The translations under genes and the position numbers were made by a program. A stretch of 64,000 bases of DNA from Flavobacterium sp. UBA7665 (GTDB taxonomy: Bacteria > Bacteroidota > Bacteroidia > Flavobacteriales > Flavobacteriaceae), in the NCBI GenBank assembly GCA_002483285.1, contig DLHP01000041.1, positions 62,001-126,000 of the forward strand, in the 5' to 3' direction. Below, one piece after another: positions 25,601 to 35,068 of this stretch; the stretch's first letter is position 1; every line of letters starts with the position of its first letter. The notes under the pieces are model-generated. The model searched no databases and was not told the DNA's origin. It saw only the letters and a program-made list of their open reading frames with translations.

Positions 25601-26637
25601 TGTACGAATTAGAAGAAAAAGGTTATTTATACTTGCTGGGCATCATCCCGTTTTTGGTGCTGGTGTTCGCTTACATCCAATTCTGGAAAAGGAAAAAACA
25701 GCGTGAATTTGGCGATTGGGCGCTCGTGAGAAAACTTAGTCCCGAAAAATCGGTGTTCAAGCCGATACTCAAATTTACGCTATTGATGCTGGCTTTGGCC
25801 GCACTGGTCATCGGTTTGGTCAACCCAAAAATCGGCACCAAGATGGAAACCGTCAAGCGCGAAGGCATCGATATTGTGTTTGCCGTCGACGTCTCGAAAA
25901 GTATGCTAGCCGAAGATGTCGCACCCAGCCGACTCGACAAATCCAAGCAAATCGTCTCGCAAATCATCAACCAACTCGGCAACGACCGCATCGGGATTGT
26001 GGCTTACGCCGGAAGCGCGTTCCCGGTTTTACCGATTACCACCGATTACGGCGTAGCCAAGATGTTTTTGCAAAGCATGAACACAACGATGGTTTCCTCG
26101 CAAGGCACCTCGCTCGACGAAGCCATCAAATTGTCGTCGACCTTTTTTGACAAAGGCAACAAGACAAGCAAGCTGCTGATTATGATTTCGGATGGGGAAG
26201 ATCATTCGGAAGGTGCAGAATCGGCGGCCGAAGAAGCCAATAAGGCCGGAATGAAAATCATCACGATTGGCATTGGGACAGAAAAAGGAGGCCCAATCCC
26301 ACTCAAACGCAACGGCATCGTAGAAAGTTTCAAACGCGACAATAACAACCAGGTCGTGATCACCAAACGCAACAACGAAAGTTTGATGGCGATTGCCAAG
26401 GCCACCAAAGGCGGATATATAGATGGGAACAACACTAAGGAAGTGCTTGCCTACATCAAGAAAGCGCTCGACAATATTGAGAAAACCGAGTTTGAAGCGA
26501 CACAGATGGCCGATTTTGAATCGCAGTTCCAGTGGTTTCTGGGGATTGCGTTCGCGTTGTTGCTACTCGATGTTTTCCTTTTGGAAAAAACTACAGGCTG
26601 GATCAGGAAGTTGAACCTATTTAATGAAAAGGAATAA
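25600..26637 (+). CDS. batB: BatB, von Willebrand factor A membrane protein
   Basis: This 345-aa paralogue of BatA has N-terminal membrane segments (YLYLLGIIPFLVLVFAYIQF and a second near residue 60). A VWA domain with MIDAS follows (AVDVSKSML, where Lys replaces the Gly seen in BatA, then MISDGEDHSEGA), and a C-terminal helix near residue 315 (WFLGIAFALLLLDVFLL). It would form a membrane complex with BatA. The start codon overlaps the batA stop (TAATG) and its stop overlaps the batC start in the same way. Confidence 0.93.
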   Translation: MYELEEKGYLYLLGIIPFLVLVFAYIQFWKRKKQREFGDWALVRKLSPEKSVFKPILKFTLLMLALAALVIGLVNPKIGTKMETVKREGIDIVFAVDVSKSMLAEDVAPSRLDKSKQIVSQIINQLGNDRIGIVAYAGSAFPVLPITTDYGVAKMFLQSMNTTMVSSQGTSLDEAIKLSSTFFDKGNKTSKLLIMISDGEDHSEGAESAAEEANKAGMKIITIGIGTEKGGPIPLKRNGIVESFKRDNNNQVVITKRNNESLMAIAKATKGGYIDGNNTKEVLAYIKKALDNIEKTEFEATQMADFESQFQWFLGIAFALLLLDVFLLEKTTGWIRKLNLFNEKE

Positions 26638-27449
26638 TGGAGGTTCAAAAACACATACTTGTCAAAACGTTATCGGTACGCCAAAAGCTATTGCTTTTCG
26701 GGTTATTATTGTTTTCTTTGGCGTCGACTGCGCAGCAAAAAGACAAAAATTTGCAGGCCGGAAACGCCGAGTTCGACTCAAAGAAATACGCCGAAGCCGA
26801 AGCCGAATACCGGATTTCTAAATCGAAAACGCCCAAGAATGCAACTGCGGCTTACAATATGGGCAACGCGATTTACAGGCAGAACGCCATTTCTGAAGCG
26901 AAGACCGCATTTCGCAAGGCCATTGAAAGCACCAACGACAGGGCGCAAAAGCATACGGCTTTCCACAATTTGGGCAACGCGCTCATGAAGGAGAAAGATT
27001 ATTCGGGCGCTGTTGAGGCGTACAAAAATGCACTGCGAAACGGGCCTGAAGATGAACAAACCCGCTACAATTACGCGTTGGCGAAGAAAATGCTCAAGGA
27101 CAATCCGCCTAAGAAGGACGACAAGAAAGACGATAAGAAGGACAAAGACAAAGACAAGAAAAAAGACCAGGATAAGGACAAAGACAAGAACAAGGACGAC
27201 AAGAACAAGGACGACAAGAATAAAGATAAAGACAAAAAAGACGATAAGAAAGACGGCGATAAAGATCCAAAAGACAAAGGTAAAGACGACAAGCAACAAG
27301 GACAGCCCAAGCCCAAACCAGGCGGCATTTCTAAGGAGCGCGTACAAAACCTCATGGACGCTGTAAACAATGAAGAGAAAAAAGTACAGGACAAGGTCAA
27401 CGCCAAAAAGGTAAAGGGCCAACCGGTGCAAACAGAAAAGGATTGGTAA
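26637..27449 (+). CDS. batC: BatC, TPR protein with Lys/Asp-rich tract
   Basis: This 270-aa protein has an N-terminal membrane anchor or signal (LLLFGLLLFSLASTA near residues 20-34). About three tetratricopeptide repeats cover residues 40-150 (DSKKYAEAEAEYRIS, AAYNMGNAIYRQNAISEAKT, AFHNLGNALMKEKDYSGA). A tract of about 70 residues then consists almost only of Lys and Asp with a few Asn and Gln, and a short C-terminal part follows. The charged tract is a low-complexity, probably unfolded linker. The TPRs offer protein-binding surfaces for BatB/BatE. It overlaps batB by one base. Confidence 0.9.
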   Translation: MEVQKHILVKTLSVRQKLLLFGLLLFSLASTAQQKDKNLQAGNAEFDSKKYAEAEAEYRISKSKTPKNATAAYNMGNAIYRQNAISEAKTAFRKAIESTNDRAQKHTAFHNLGNALMKEKDYSGAVEAYKNALRNGPEDEQTRYNYALAKKMLKDNPPKKDDKKDDKKDKDKDKKKDQDKDKDKNKDDKNKDDKNKDKDKKDDKKDGDKDPKDKGKDDKQQGQPKPKPGGISKERVQNLMDAVNNEEKKVQDKVNAKKVKGQPVQTEKDW

Positions 27450-27453
27450 GACA

Positions 27454-29235
<1,782 letters not shown>

Positions 29236-29242
29236 CCCGAAA

Positions 29243-29986
29243 ATGAAAAAAATAGTTTTTATATTCTTACTCATCGCGCAGACTTTCTTCGGCCAAAGCG
29301 GCTTTGAAATCGGCAATTCACTATATCAAAAGGGCAATTACGAAGGCGCGATTACGGCTTACGAAAATGTATTGCAGACCAAAAAGCAATCGGCAGAATT
29401 GTATTTCAACCTTGGCAATTGCTACTACAAACTCAATAAGGTCGCGCCGGCAATCTACAATTATGAAAAGGCATTGGTGCTGAATCCGGGTGATGCAGAA
29501 ATACAGAACAACCTCCACTTTGCGCATAAAATGACCATCGATGAAATCAAGGACGTGCCCAAGGTAGGATTTGCCAAAATGCTACGCGATTTTACGGGAA
29601 ACTTCTCTTATGATGGCTGGGCTTGGATGGCCGTTTCTTTTGCGGGCTTGTTTTTGTTGTTTTTTCTTGGCTATTATTTCTCGGGAACCACGCTACTCAA
29701 ACGCATTTTCTTTGTTGGAATGTTTGTGGTTGTTTTCCTTATTTTGATTGCCGTAATGGCTGCTATCTCGGAGAAAAACCATTATGAAACCGAACGTCCG
29801 GCGATTGTCTTTGCAGAAATGGCTTCGGTTAAAAGCGAACCCAAAGCTTCGGGCGCCGATGTTTTTGTATTGCATGAAGGCACGAAGGTGTTTGTGGAGG
29901 AAGTACTTGACAACTGGAAAAAAATCCAACTCACAGATGGCACAGAAGGCTGGATGGAGAGCAGCGCGATTAAGGAAGTGAAATAA
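29243..29986 (+). CDS. batE: BatE, TPR and SH3 domain protein
   Basis: This 247-aa protein has a signal peptide of about 17 residues. TPRs (SLYQKGNYEGAITAYENVL, LYFNLGNCYYKLNKVAPAIY) cover residues 25-95. Two membrane helices follow at about 125-145 and 152-172, and a C-terminal bacterial SH3-like domain of about 60 residues (VKSEPKASGADVFVLHEG, WKKIQLTDGTEGWM). This architecture is the usual BatE of Bacteroidetes. It is the last gene of the operon; the region after it holds short GACACGC direct repeats rather than a clear hairpin terminator. Confidence 0.9.
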   Translation: MKKIVFIFLLIAQTFFGQSGFEIGNSLYQKGNYEGAITAYENVLQTKKQSAELYFNLGNCYYKLNKVAPAIYNYEKALVLNPGDAEIQNNLHFAHKMTIDEIKDVPKVGFAKMLRDFTGNFSYDGWAWMAVSFAGLFLLFFLGYYFSGTTLLKRIFFVGMFVVVFLILIAVMAAISEKNHYETERPAIVFAEMASVKSEPKASGADVFVLHEGTKVFVEEVLDNWKKIQLTDGTEGWMESSAIKEVK

Positions 29987-29987
29987 T

Positions 29988-30040
29988 GACACGCTGCGCT
30001 TCGGACACGCCTGCGGCTTTAGACACGCCGCGCTTTGGAC
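29988..30040. repeat. Short imperfect direct repeats after the Bat operon
   Basis: Three imperfect copies of GACACGCYGCGCTTYG lie between batE and the convergent cvpA gene. I see no stable terminator beyond them. Confidence 0.6.
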
Positions 30041-30052
30041 GTTACATCTTTG

Positions 30053-30586
30053 TTATTCTTTGGGATCTTCGAGCTCGAAACCCTCTTCTTTGAATGCCGT
30101 AAACCAATCTTCAATCGCGGGATAAATCGCCTTGGACACTTCGCGAACCGGATGGAAAAGCACTGACTTATCCTGGTTTTCCTTTGACAAAAATACTTCG
30201 GTCGAATTGATTTTCTGGAACAGGTTGAGCAAAATACTCAAGGTGAGCAAGGTCTTGAGCAAACCGAAAATCCCGCCTAAGATCTTGTTGAACAATCCGA
30301 GTGCGGTAAAATTGGCAATCGAGGTGAACACTTTCGCGAGCATCGAAACAGCAACAATCACCAGAAGAAATGTCAGCGCAAATGCCGAAACCTGGATTAC
30401 TTTAGGATTCCAGCTGGTGTAATGGCTTTCGAGGAAATCTTTCATCAGGTATGAGAATTTAATAGCGATGAAAATCCCGACGAGCATAGATACCAGCGAC
30501 GCCAGTTCTACAAAAAAACCGTTTTTGACGCCTTTGACCAATCCGTAACCCAAAAAAACGCAAAGGATGATGTCTAGTGTAGCCAT
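30053..30586 (-). CDS. cvpA: CvpA-family membrane protein
   Basis: This 177-aa protein has about four membrane helices. It begins with the CvpA signature LDIILCVFLGYGLVKGVKNGFFVELASL, continues with a helix at 60-80 (VSAFALTFLLVIVAVSMLA), and then FTALGLFNKILGGIFGLLKT with the G-x-x-x-G-x-x-K pattern. CvpA is an inner-membrane protein linked to colicin V production and envelope stress; its function is poorly known. A promoter with TTG, 18 bases and TATATTTG is visible on the minus strand. Confidence 0.9.
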   Translation of the reverse strand: MATLDIILCVFLGYGLVKGVKNGFFVELASLVSMLVGIFIAIKFSYLMKDFLESHYTSWNPKVIQVSAFALTFLLVIVAVSMLAKVFTSIANFTALGLFNKILGGIFGLLKTLLTLSILLNLFQKINSTEVFLSKENQDKSVLFHPVREVSKAIYPAIEDWFTAFKEEGFELEDPKE

Positions 30587-30603
30587 AAAATTCTATTTTG
30601 GTG

Positions 30604-30632
30604 CAAATATAAATGTTTTGGCTTTGGCGCAA
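30604..30632 (-). promoter_or_regulatory. Promoter of cvpA
   Basis: The minus strand reads TTG (30630-30632), 18 bases, then TATATTTG (30604-30611), a full match to the consensus 18 bases before the start codon. Confidence 0.7.
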
Positions 30633-30636
30633 TTCC

Positions 30637-30644
30637 TATCTTTG
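30637..30644 (+). promoter_or_regulatory. -7 box for the conserved 118-aa gene
   Basis: TATCTTTG matches TAnnTTTG, 35 bases before the ATG at 30680. It lies only five bases from the -33 element of the divergent cvpA promoter. Confidence 0.55.
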
Positions 30645-30679
30645 CAGCCGCGGCGCAAACCGCGGTAAATAGTCCAACA

Positions 30680-31036
30680 ATGTCAAGAGATACACAACTC
30701 AAGGAGCGCTGGGAAAAGCTCGTCGAAATACTGTCGAACCAATTTTCGCAAGGCGAGGATTTAGACCTCGATGCCATCATTTATTTGATTGGCGTGCAGG
30801 AATTGGGCAAAGTCCACAACAAGTTCAAGAAGGACGAGAAGCTCAACCTGATGCACATTGCCATTTGTCGTTTGCTCGAGCCTTACGGATTCTATGCATT
30901 CGACTATTTCGACGCCGATGGCTGGCCGCATTATACCGTCAAAGAAGAATTGCCGCCACTCAAAGCGGGTGAACAATCGGTGTTGATGAAAGAAGCCATC
31001 GTGAATTATTTCCTAGAACGCGAACTCATCGACTAA
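30680..31036 (+). CDS. Conserved protein of unknown function
   Basis: This 118-aa cytoplasmic protein is charged and mainly helical, with no signal or membrane segment. It contains LKERWEKLVEILSNQFSQG, IIYLIGVQELGK and a DADGWPHYTVKEELPPL segment. Its position directly before pheS, and its presence as a small conserved gene of this type in related genomes, suggest a housekeeping role, but I recognise no domain. It has its own promoter box. Confidence 0.75.
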   Translation: MSRDTQLKERWEKLVEILSNQFSQGEDLDLDAIIYLIGVQELGKVHNKFKKDEKLNLMHIAICRLLEPYGFYAFDYFDADGWPHYTVKEELPPLKAGEQSVLMKEAIVNYFLERELID

Positions 31037-31088
31037 GATTTTCTTTGTGAACCTTGCGCCAAGCTTACAAACTTTGCGTATAAATCGC

Positions 31089-31096
31089 TAAATTTG
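31089..31096 (+). promoter_or_regulatory. -7 box for pheS
   Basis: TAAATTTG is an exact consensus match. A TTG within it could be read as an in-frame start, but it is the promoter; the gene starts at 31118. Confidence 0.55.
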
Positions 31097-31117
31097 CGCG
31101 CTCAACACCTAATGAAA

Positions 31118-32137
31118 ATGATAGATAAGATCAAAGAATATATCGGCGAGGCACAGCATTTTTCAACACAAGATCCCACAGAGCTTGAGGCTTTCCGTAT
31201 CAAATTCCTCGGAAGCAAAGGTTTGCTCAAGGATTTTTTCGCCGAGTTCAGGAATGTTCCTGCCGAGCAGAAAAAGGAGTTCGGGCAAGTCATCAACCTG
31301 CTCAAAACCACTGCCGAAGACAAGGTAAAAACCATTACCGAATCGCTCGAGAGCAAAGCCGAAAACACCAGCATTTACGGTGATTTGACGCGTCCCGGCG
31401 AACCCGTCACAATAGGCTCACGCCACCCAATTTCACTGGTTAAGAACCAGATCACAGACATCTTCTCGAACATCGGCTTCAACGTTTCCGAAGGGCCTGA
31501 AATTGAGGACGATTGGCACAATTTCACGGCGCTTAATTTGCCAGAATACCATCCGGCGCGCGATATGCAGGATACGTTTTTCATCCAGACCAACCCCGAT
31601 ATTTTATTGCGTACCCACACTTCATCGGTACAGGTGCGGTATATGGAGAACAACAAACCGCCAATCCGTACGATTTCACCGGGACGCGTGTTCCGCAATG
31701 AAGCCGTTTCGTCGCGTTCGCACTGTATTTTCCACCAGGTGGAAGGGCTTTACATTGACAAGGACGTTTCGTTTGCCGATCTCAAGCAGACACTTTTGTA
31801 TTTCACCAAGGAAATGTTCGGAAAATCTAAAATCCGTTTGCGTCCGTCGTATTTCCCGTTTACCGAGCCAAGTGCTGAGGTAGACATTTACTGGGGACTC
31901 AAAACAGAAACCGATTACCGCATCACCAAAGGAACCGGCTGGCTCGAAATCATGGGCTGCGGTATGGTGGATCCTAACGTACTCAAAAACTGCGGTATCA
32001 ACCCCGACGAATACAACGGTTTTGCGTTTGGGATGGGCATCGAGCGCATTGCGATGCTATTGTACCAGATTGGTGACATTCGTATGTTTTATGAGAATGA
32101 CGTTCGATTTTTGGAGCAATTTAAGGCGAGTATTTAG
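31118..32137 (+). CDS. pheS: Phenylalanine--tRNA ligase alpha subunit
   Basis: This 339-aa protein charges tRNA-Phe together with PheT, which is not in this window. The N-terminal coiled coil covers residues 1-85. The class II core shows GPEIEDDWHNFTALNLPEYHPARDMQDTFF (motif 2 region begins near residue 125), RTHTSSVQVRYM, VFRNE, HCIFHQVEG, and the motif 3 region GFAFGMGIERIAMLLY near the end. I chose ATG 31118 (MIDKIKEY) to match the family; 31112 is an alternative two codons earlier. An in-frame TTG at 31094 lies in the promoter box and is not a start. Confidence 0.95.
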   Translation: MIDKIKEYIGEAQHFSTQDPTELEAFRIKFLGSKGLLKDFFAEFRNVPAEQKKEFGQVINLLKTTAEDKVKTITESLESKAENTSIYGDLTRPGEPVTIGSRHPISLVKNQITDIFSNIGFNVSEGPEIEDDWHNFTALNLPEYHPARDMQDTFFIQTNPDILLRTHTSSVQVRYMENNKPPIRTISPGRVFRNEAVSSRSHCIFHQVEGLYIDKDVSFADLKQTLLYFTKEMFGKSKIRLRPSYFPFTEPSAEVDIYWGLKTETDYRITKGTGWLEIMGCGMVDPNVLKNCGINPDEYNGFAFGMGIERIAMLLYQIGDIRMFYENDVRFLEQFKASI

Positions 32138-32150
32138 CGTTTGATTAGAA

Positions 32151-32229
32151 GCTGTTCCGGCTGTACGCTGCAATCTTTAGCTTTTTAAAGGAAAAAGCTA
32201 AAGGATTTCCACTGCCATCCGGGCTAAGG
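32151..32229. repeat. Intergenic repeat family 1, copy between pheS and the 135-aa gene
   Basis: An imperfect palindrome with core CTTTAGCTTTTTAAAGGAAAA and flank CACTGCCATCC. It aligns along most of its length with the minus strand of 36076-36143 and with 56903-56974. Confidence 0.75.
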
Positions 32230-32256
32230 CATCCGTTCCACTTTCAAATTTTCGTA

Positions 32257-32664
32257 ATGCAGAAAGACATCAAAATACCCGAAGTAAAAAACGTATTCAT
32301 GGCCGCCGTCAAAGAATGGAGCGACGATTTTCTGGCCGATATTTGGAACGTTTACCTCGTCAATGATAGCGACGAAGATTTGCACGACATCATGGTTGTT
32401 TCAAAAGCATTTGGGACGCTCAATGGTGAAATGCGCAAAACCTCACTCATGCGCCACGCCTTGGTCGAAATGCCTGCCGTTTCTGCCGTGAAGATTGAAA
32501 TGATCGAAGACAGCGTGCGCGCGCTAAACAATGAATTCATGCTGACTTTTTTTGTCGGAAACACTTTGTACGACAAGAAATACACTTTCATCGCCAATTC
32601 TATCAATGAAAAGGCAGTTGAAGAAGTGCCGCACCTTTGGAAACCCGGCGTTATTATCCGATAA
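32257..32664 (+). CDS. Conserved protein of unknown function
   Basis: This 135-aa cytoplasmic protein has mixed alpha/beta character and no signal peptide. It contains WSDDFLADIWNVYLVNDSDEDLHDIMVVSKAFG and ends VPHLWKPGVIIR, text I have seen in Bacteroidetes proteins without a known role. It follows pheS after a repeat element. No domain is recognised. Confidence 0.75.
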   Translation: MQKDIKIPEVKNVFMAAVKEWSDDFLADIWNVYLVNDSDEDLHDIMVVSKAFGTLNGEMRKTSLMRHALVEMPAVSAVKIEMIEDSVRALNNEFMLTFFVGNTLYDKKYTFIANSINEKAVEEVPHLWKPGVIIR

Positions 32665-32727
32665 ATTAAATCTTGGGTGTTGTACCGCAACTGATTTTTA
32701 TTGCTACTTTTATAAAAACAATTGATT

Positions 32728-34992
32728 ATGAGGGCGATATTTACTTTGATTTGCATTCTGGTTCAAATGGTTGGCTACAACCAGGTAATGTGGCGTTCTT
32801 TGGGTAAAAGTGATTTCGACCACCCTTCATGTGGGCGCACAAATGAGAGCCGTTTGGTTGTTAAAAACGGACATATTTACCTGATGAATCTAGAAGCCGG
32901 ACAGCAAAAACGGTTTATATTGGCTAAGTATACTAACAATGAGTGGCAACATATCGATACGGGTGTGTACACGACTGACCAGCTTGGAGAAGCGTTCGAA
33001 TTTGCGTTAGACAATAATGAAACGCCTTACCTTTTCTTAAATGATCCCCTCAACGGCGACAAACCTACGCTAAAAAAATTCGACGGCAGCAATTGGGTTG
33101 ATGTTGGCGGCGCTCCACTCGGCACATCCGAGTCCTATGTTATAAAAATGGCTATGGGCAGCGACAACCTTCCGGTAGTCATGTTCAGGGAAAATGCACA
33201 GACCAAGGTAAAGCGGTTTGACGGAACCAATTGGATTACCTTGTCCAGTTCCGATCTTGACGGTGTCGGCACATATCTAAAGCTCGACCACGATAATGTT
33301 CCCTATTGTTGTTATACCGCAGACGGGGGCACTTTTGTAAAAAAATTCAATGGAACGGGCTGGGAAGAAGTGGGCATCACCAGTTTTTCGGGCGAGGCCA
33401 TGGGTTTTGCGATAGACAATGACAACCAACCCTGTCTGTTAACTATTGTTTCGATTCCTTCGTTGAGGACAATGCGCAAATTCGACGGGACTTCTTGGCA
33501 GACTATGTCTATGCCTTCAAACTATGCCAGTTACGAAATGAGCCTTGCTTTTGACAGCGAAAACACTTTATACGCTTCGTATGCCTCAACTACGCCGCTG
33601 GGTTATGAGATTAAAAAATATGTAAACGAAGTTTGGCAATCGGTGTCTCTGATTGGCTCCTACGGACCGATACAAACAGCCCTTGATGGCACGTCTCTTT
33701 ATTATCAGGCCACACTATCAAGTTACCTTCTTATCGTTGGTAAAAAATTGGCGACGGGATATGAATACTATGACTCACCGAGTGACATCACGACCGGAGC
33801 GACTTCGGCGGATTTATTGTTAAAGACGGATGGCTCGAGATTCATATCGTTCAGGGAAGCCACCTTAAGCGGCAACATGGCGATAAAACAATACACCAAC
33901 AACGCATGGAATTATTACGATGGCTTAATGAGTATTTCTGAAGGAGCCGTAAGAAGCCCAAAAATAATCCAAGACAACAACCAATATGTCACCGTGGCCT
34001 ATATAGACTCTGGCACTTCGAGTGTGAGGGTGAAGAAAAATACAGGAGCATGGGAAACGCTCGGAGGAACCAATTTTTCGCTTGAAGCGGGAAGCTATTT
34101 GGCCTTTAATATCAACCATGCCAATGTGCCTTATGTAGCTTATAAATCAGGGCGTGTGCAAAAGTTCGTTGCGAATTCGTGGGAGTTTGTTGGCAGCTCG
34201 GCTTATTCAGGCGATAAAGCGGTTGAGCTTGCCTTTGACAACAGCGACCAACCGTATATGATTTATGACGGTGTACTCGTAAAGAAACTCAACGGAAATT
34301 TATGGGAGGAAATGGGTAGCGCCGACTTAGCCGCATACCCGAATGCGACGCTTCCCAAGATCCTCTGTGATACCAACAACAATCTCATTATTGCGTTCAT
34401 GGATTTCGCTAAAAATATCCATGTGATGCAATGGAACGGCAGCCACTGGATCACGGTAGGCCCAACCATCCAGACCAATGGCGGATGCAGCACGCTGTCC
34501 CTTAAGGTTGACGCGACGAATTCCATTTATGTATTGTACAATCAATTGTCAAATAATTTCAGGAACAAGGCGAACCTATTGAAATTCAATGGAAGTAACT
34601 GGGAAGTATTTGGAACGCCCGATTTTTCGGCAGGAGAAATTTATTCAGCGGATCTTGAATTTGCGGCGAACGGCGTTCCCTACGTGGTCTACAGCTCGCC
34701 TTACGGGGTTTATTGCAAATATTTCGCGGATGAGAATGGGCAATTAGGCACTAATAAACCCAATAAAATAGCGCAGGAATCAATGGTAATCTGGCCAAAT
34801 CCCGCGACTTCAAAAATTTCGGTAAGCACAACGGCAAAAATAAGTAACATTGAGGTATTTGACCTGACGGGAAAAAAAGTTCTTTCCTCAAAGTCTAATG
34901 AAATCGACATTGCCGCGTTGCAAAAAGGATTGTACCTGATTAAAGCCAATACCCAAAACGGCAGCCAGACCCAAAAATTCGTAAAAAACTAA
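32728..34992 (+). CDS. Large secreted propeller-like protein with type IX sorting domain
   Basis: This 754-aa protein has a signal peptide of about 19 residues (MRAIFTLICILVQMVGYNQ). More than ten degenerate repeats of 45-50 residues follow, each with a KKFDGSNWVDVG-like strand and a later LAFDNSDQPYM-like strand, the pattern of a beta-propeller. The C-terminus is a T9SS type A sorting domain (MVIWPNPATSKISVSTTAKI, IEVFDLTGKKVLSS, LQKGLYLIKANT, TQKFVKN). It should be exported through the outer membrane and kept at the surface or released. Its ligand is unknown. ATG 32728 is chosen over a TTG six bases upstream. Confidence 0.85.
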   Translation: MRAIFTLICILVQMVGYNQVMWRSLGKSDFDHPSCGRTNESRLVVKNGHIYLMNLEAGQQKRFILAKYTNNEWQHIDTGVYTTDQLGEAFEFALDNNETPYLFLNDPLNGDKPTLKKFDGSNWVDVGGAPLGTSESYVIKMAMGSDNLPVVMFRENAQTKVKRFDGTNWITLSSSDLDGVGTYLKLDHDNVPYCCYTADGGTFVKKFNGTGWEEVGITSFSGEAMGFAIDNDNQPCLLTIVSIPSLRTMRKFDGTSWQTMSMPSNYASYEMSLAFDSENTLYASYASTTPLGYEIKKYVNEVWQSVSLIGSYGPIQTALDGTSLYYQATLSSYLLIVGKKLATGYEYYDSPSDITTGATSADLLLKTDGSRFISFREATLSGNMAIKQYTNNAWNYYDGLMSISEGAVRSPKIIQDNNQYVTVAYIDSGTSSVRVKKNTGAWETLGGTNFSLEAGSYLAFNINHANVPYVAYKSGRVQKFVANSWEFVGSSAYSGDKAVELAFDNSDQPYMIYDGVLVKKLNGNLWEEMGSADLAAYPNATLPKILCDTNNNLIIAFMDFAKNIHVMQWNGSHWITVGPTIQTNGGCSTLSLKVDATNSIYVLYNQLSNNFRNKANLLKFNGSNWEVFGTPDFSAGEIYSADLEFAANGVPYVVYSSPYGVYCKYFADENGQLGTNKPNKIAQESMVIWPNPATSKISVSTTAKISNIEVFDLTGKKVLSSKSNEIDIAALQKGLYLIKANTQNGSQTQKFVKN

Positions 34993-35006
34993 AAATGTTA
35001 CAGCAA

Positions 35007-35044
35007 AAAAGGGCGAAAGATTGATATCAATCTTTCGCCCTTTT
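35007..35044. terminator. Bidirectional terminator between convergent genes
   Basis: A long perfect palindrome (AAAAGGGCGAAAGATTGA and its complement) ends in four T on the plus strand and has A on the other side. Confidence 0.92.
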
Positions 35045-35068
35045 CATTTCAATGTATTTAAAATCGAA

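Noticed and set aside
29991..30040. A terminator for the Bat operon
   Set aside because: The GACACGC units can pair weakly, but there is no stem followed by a T tract.
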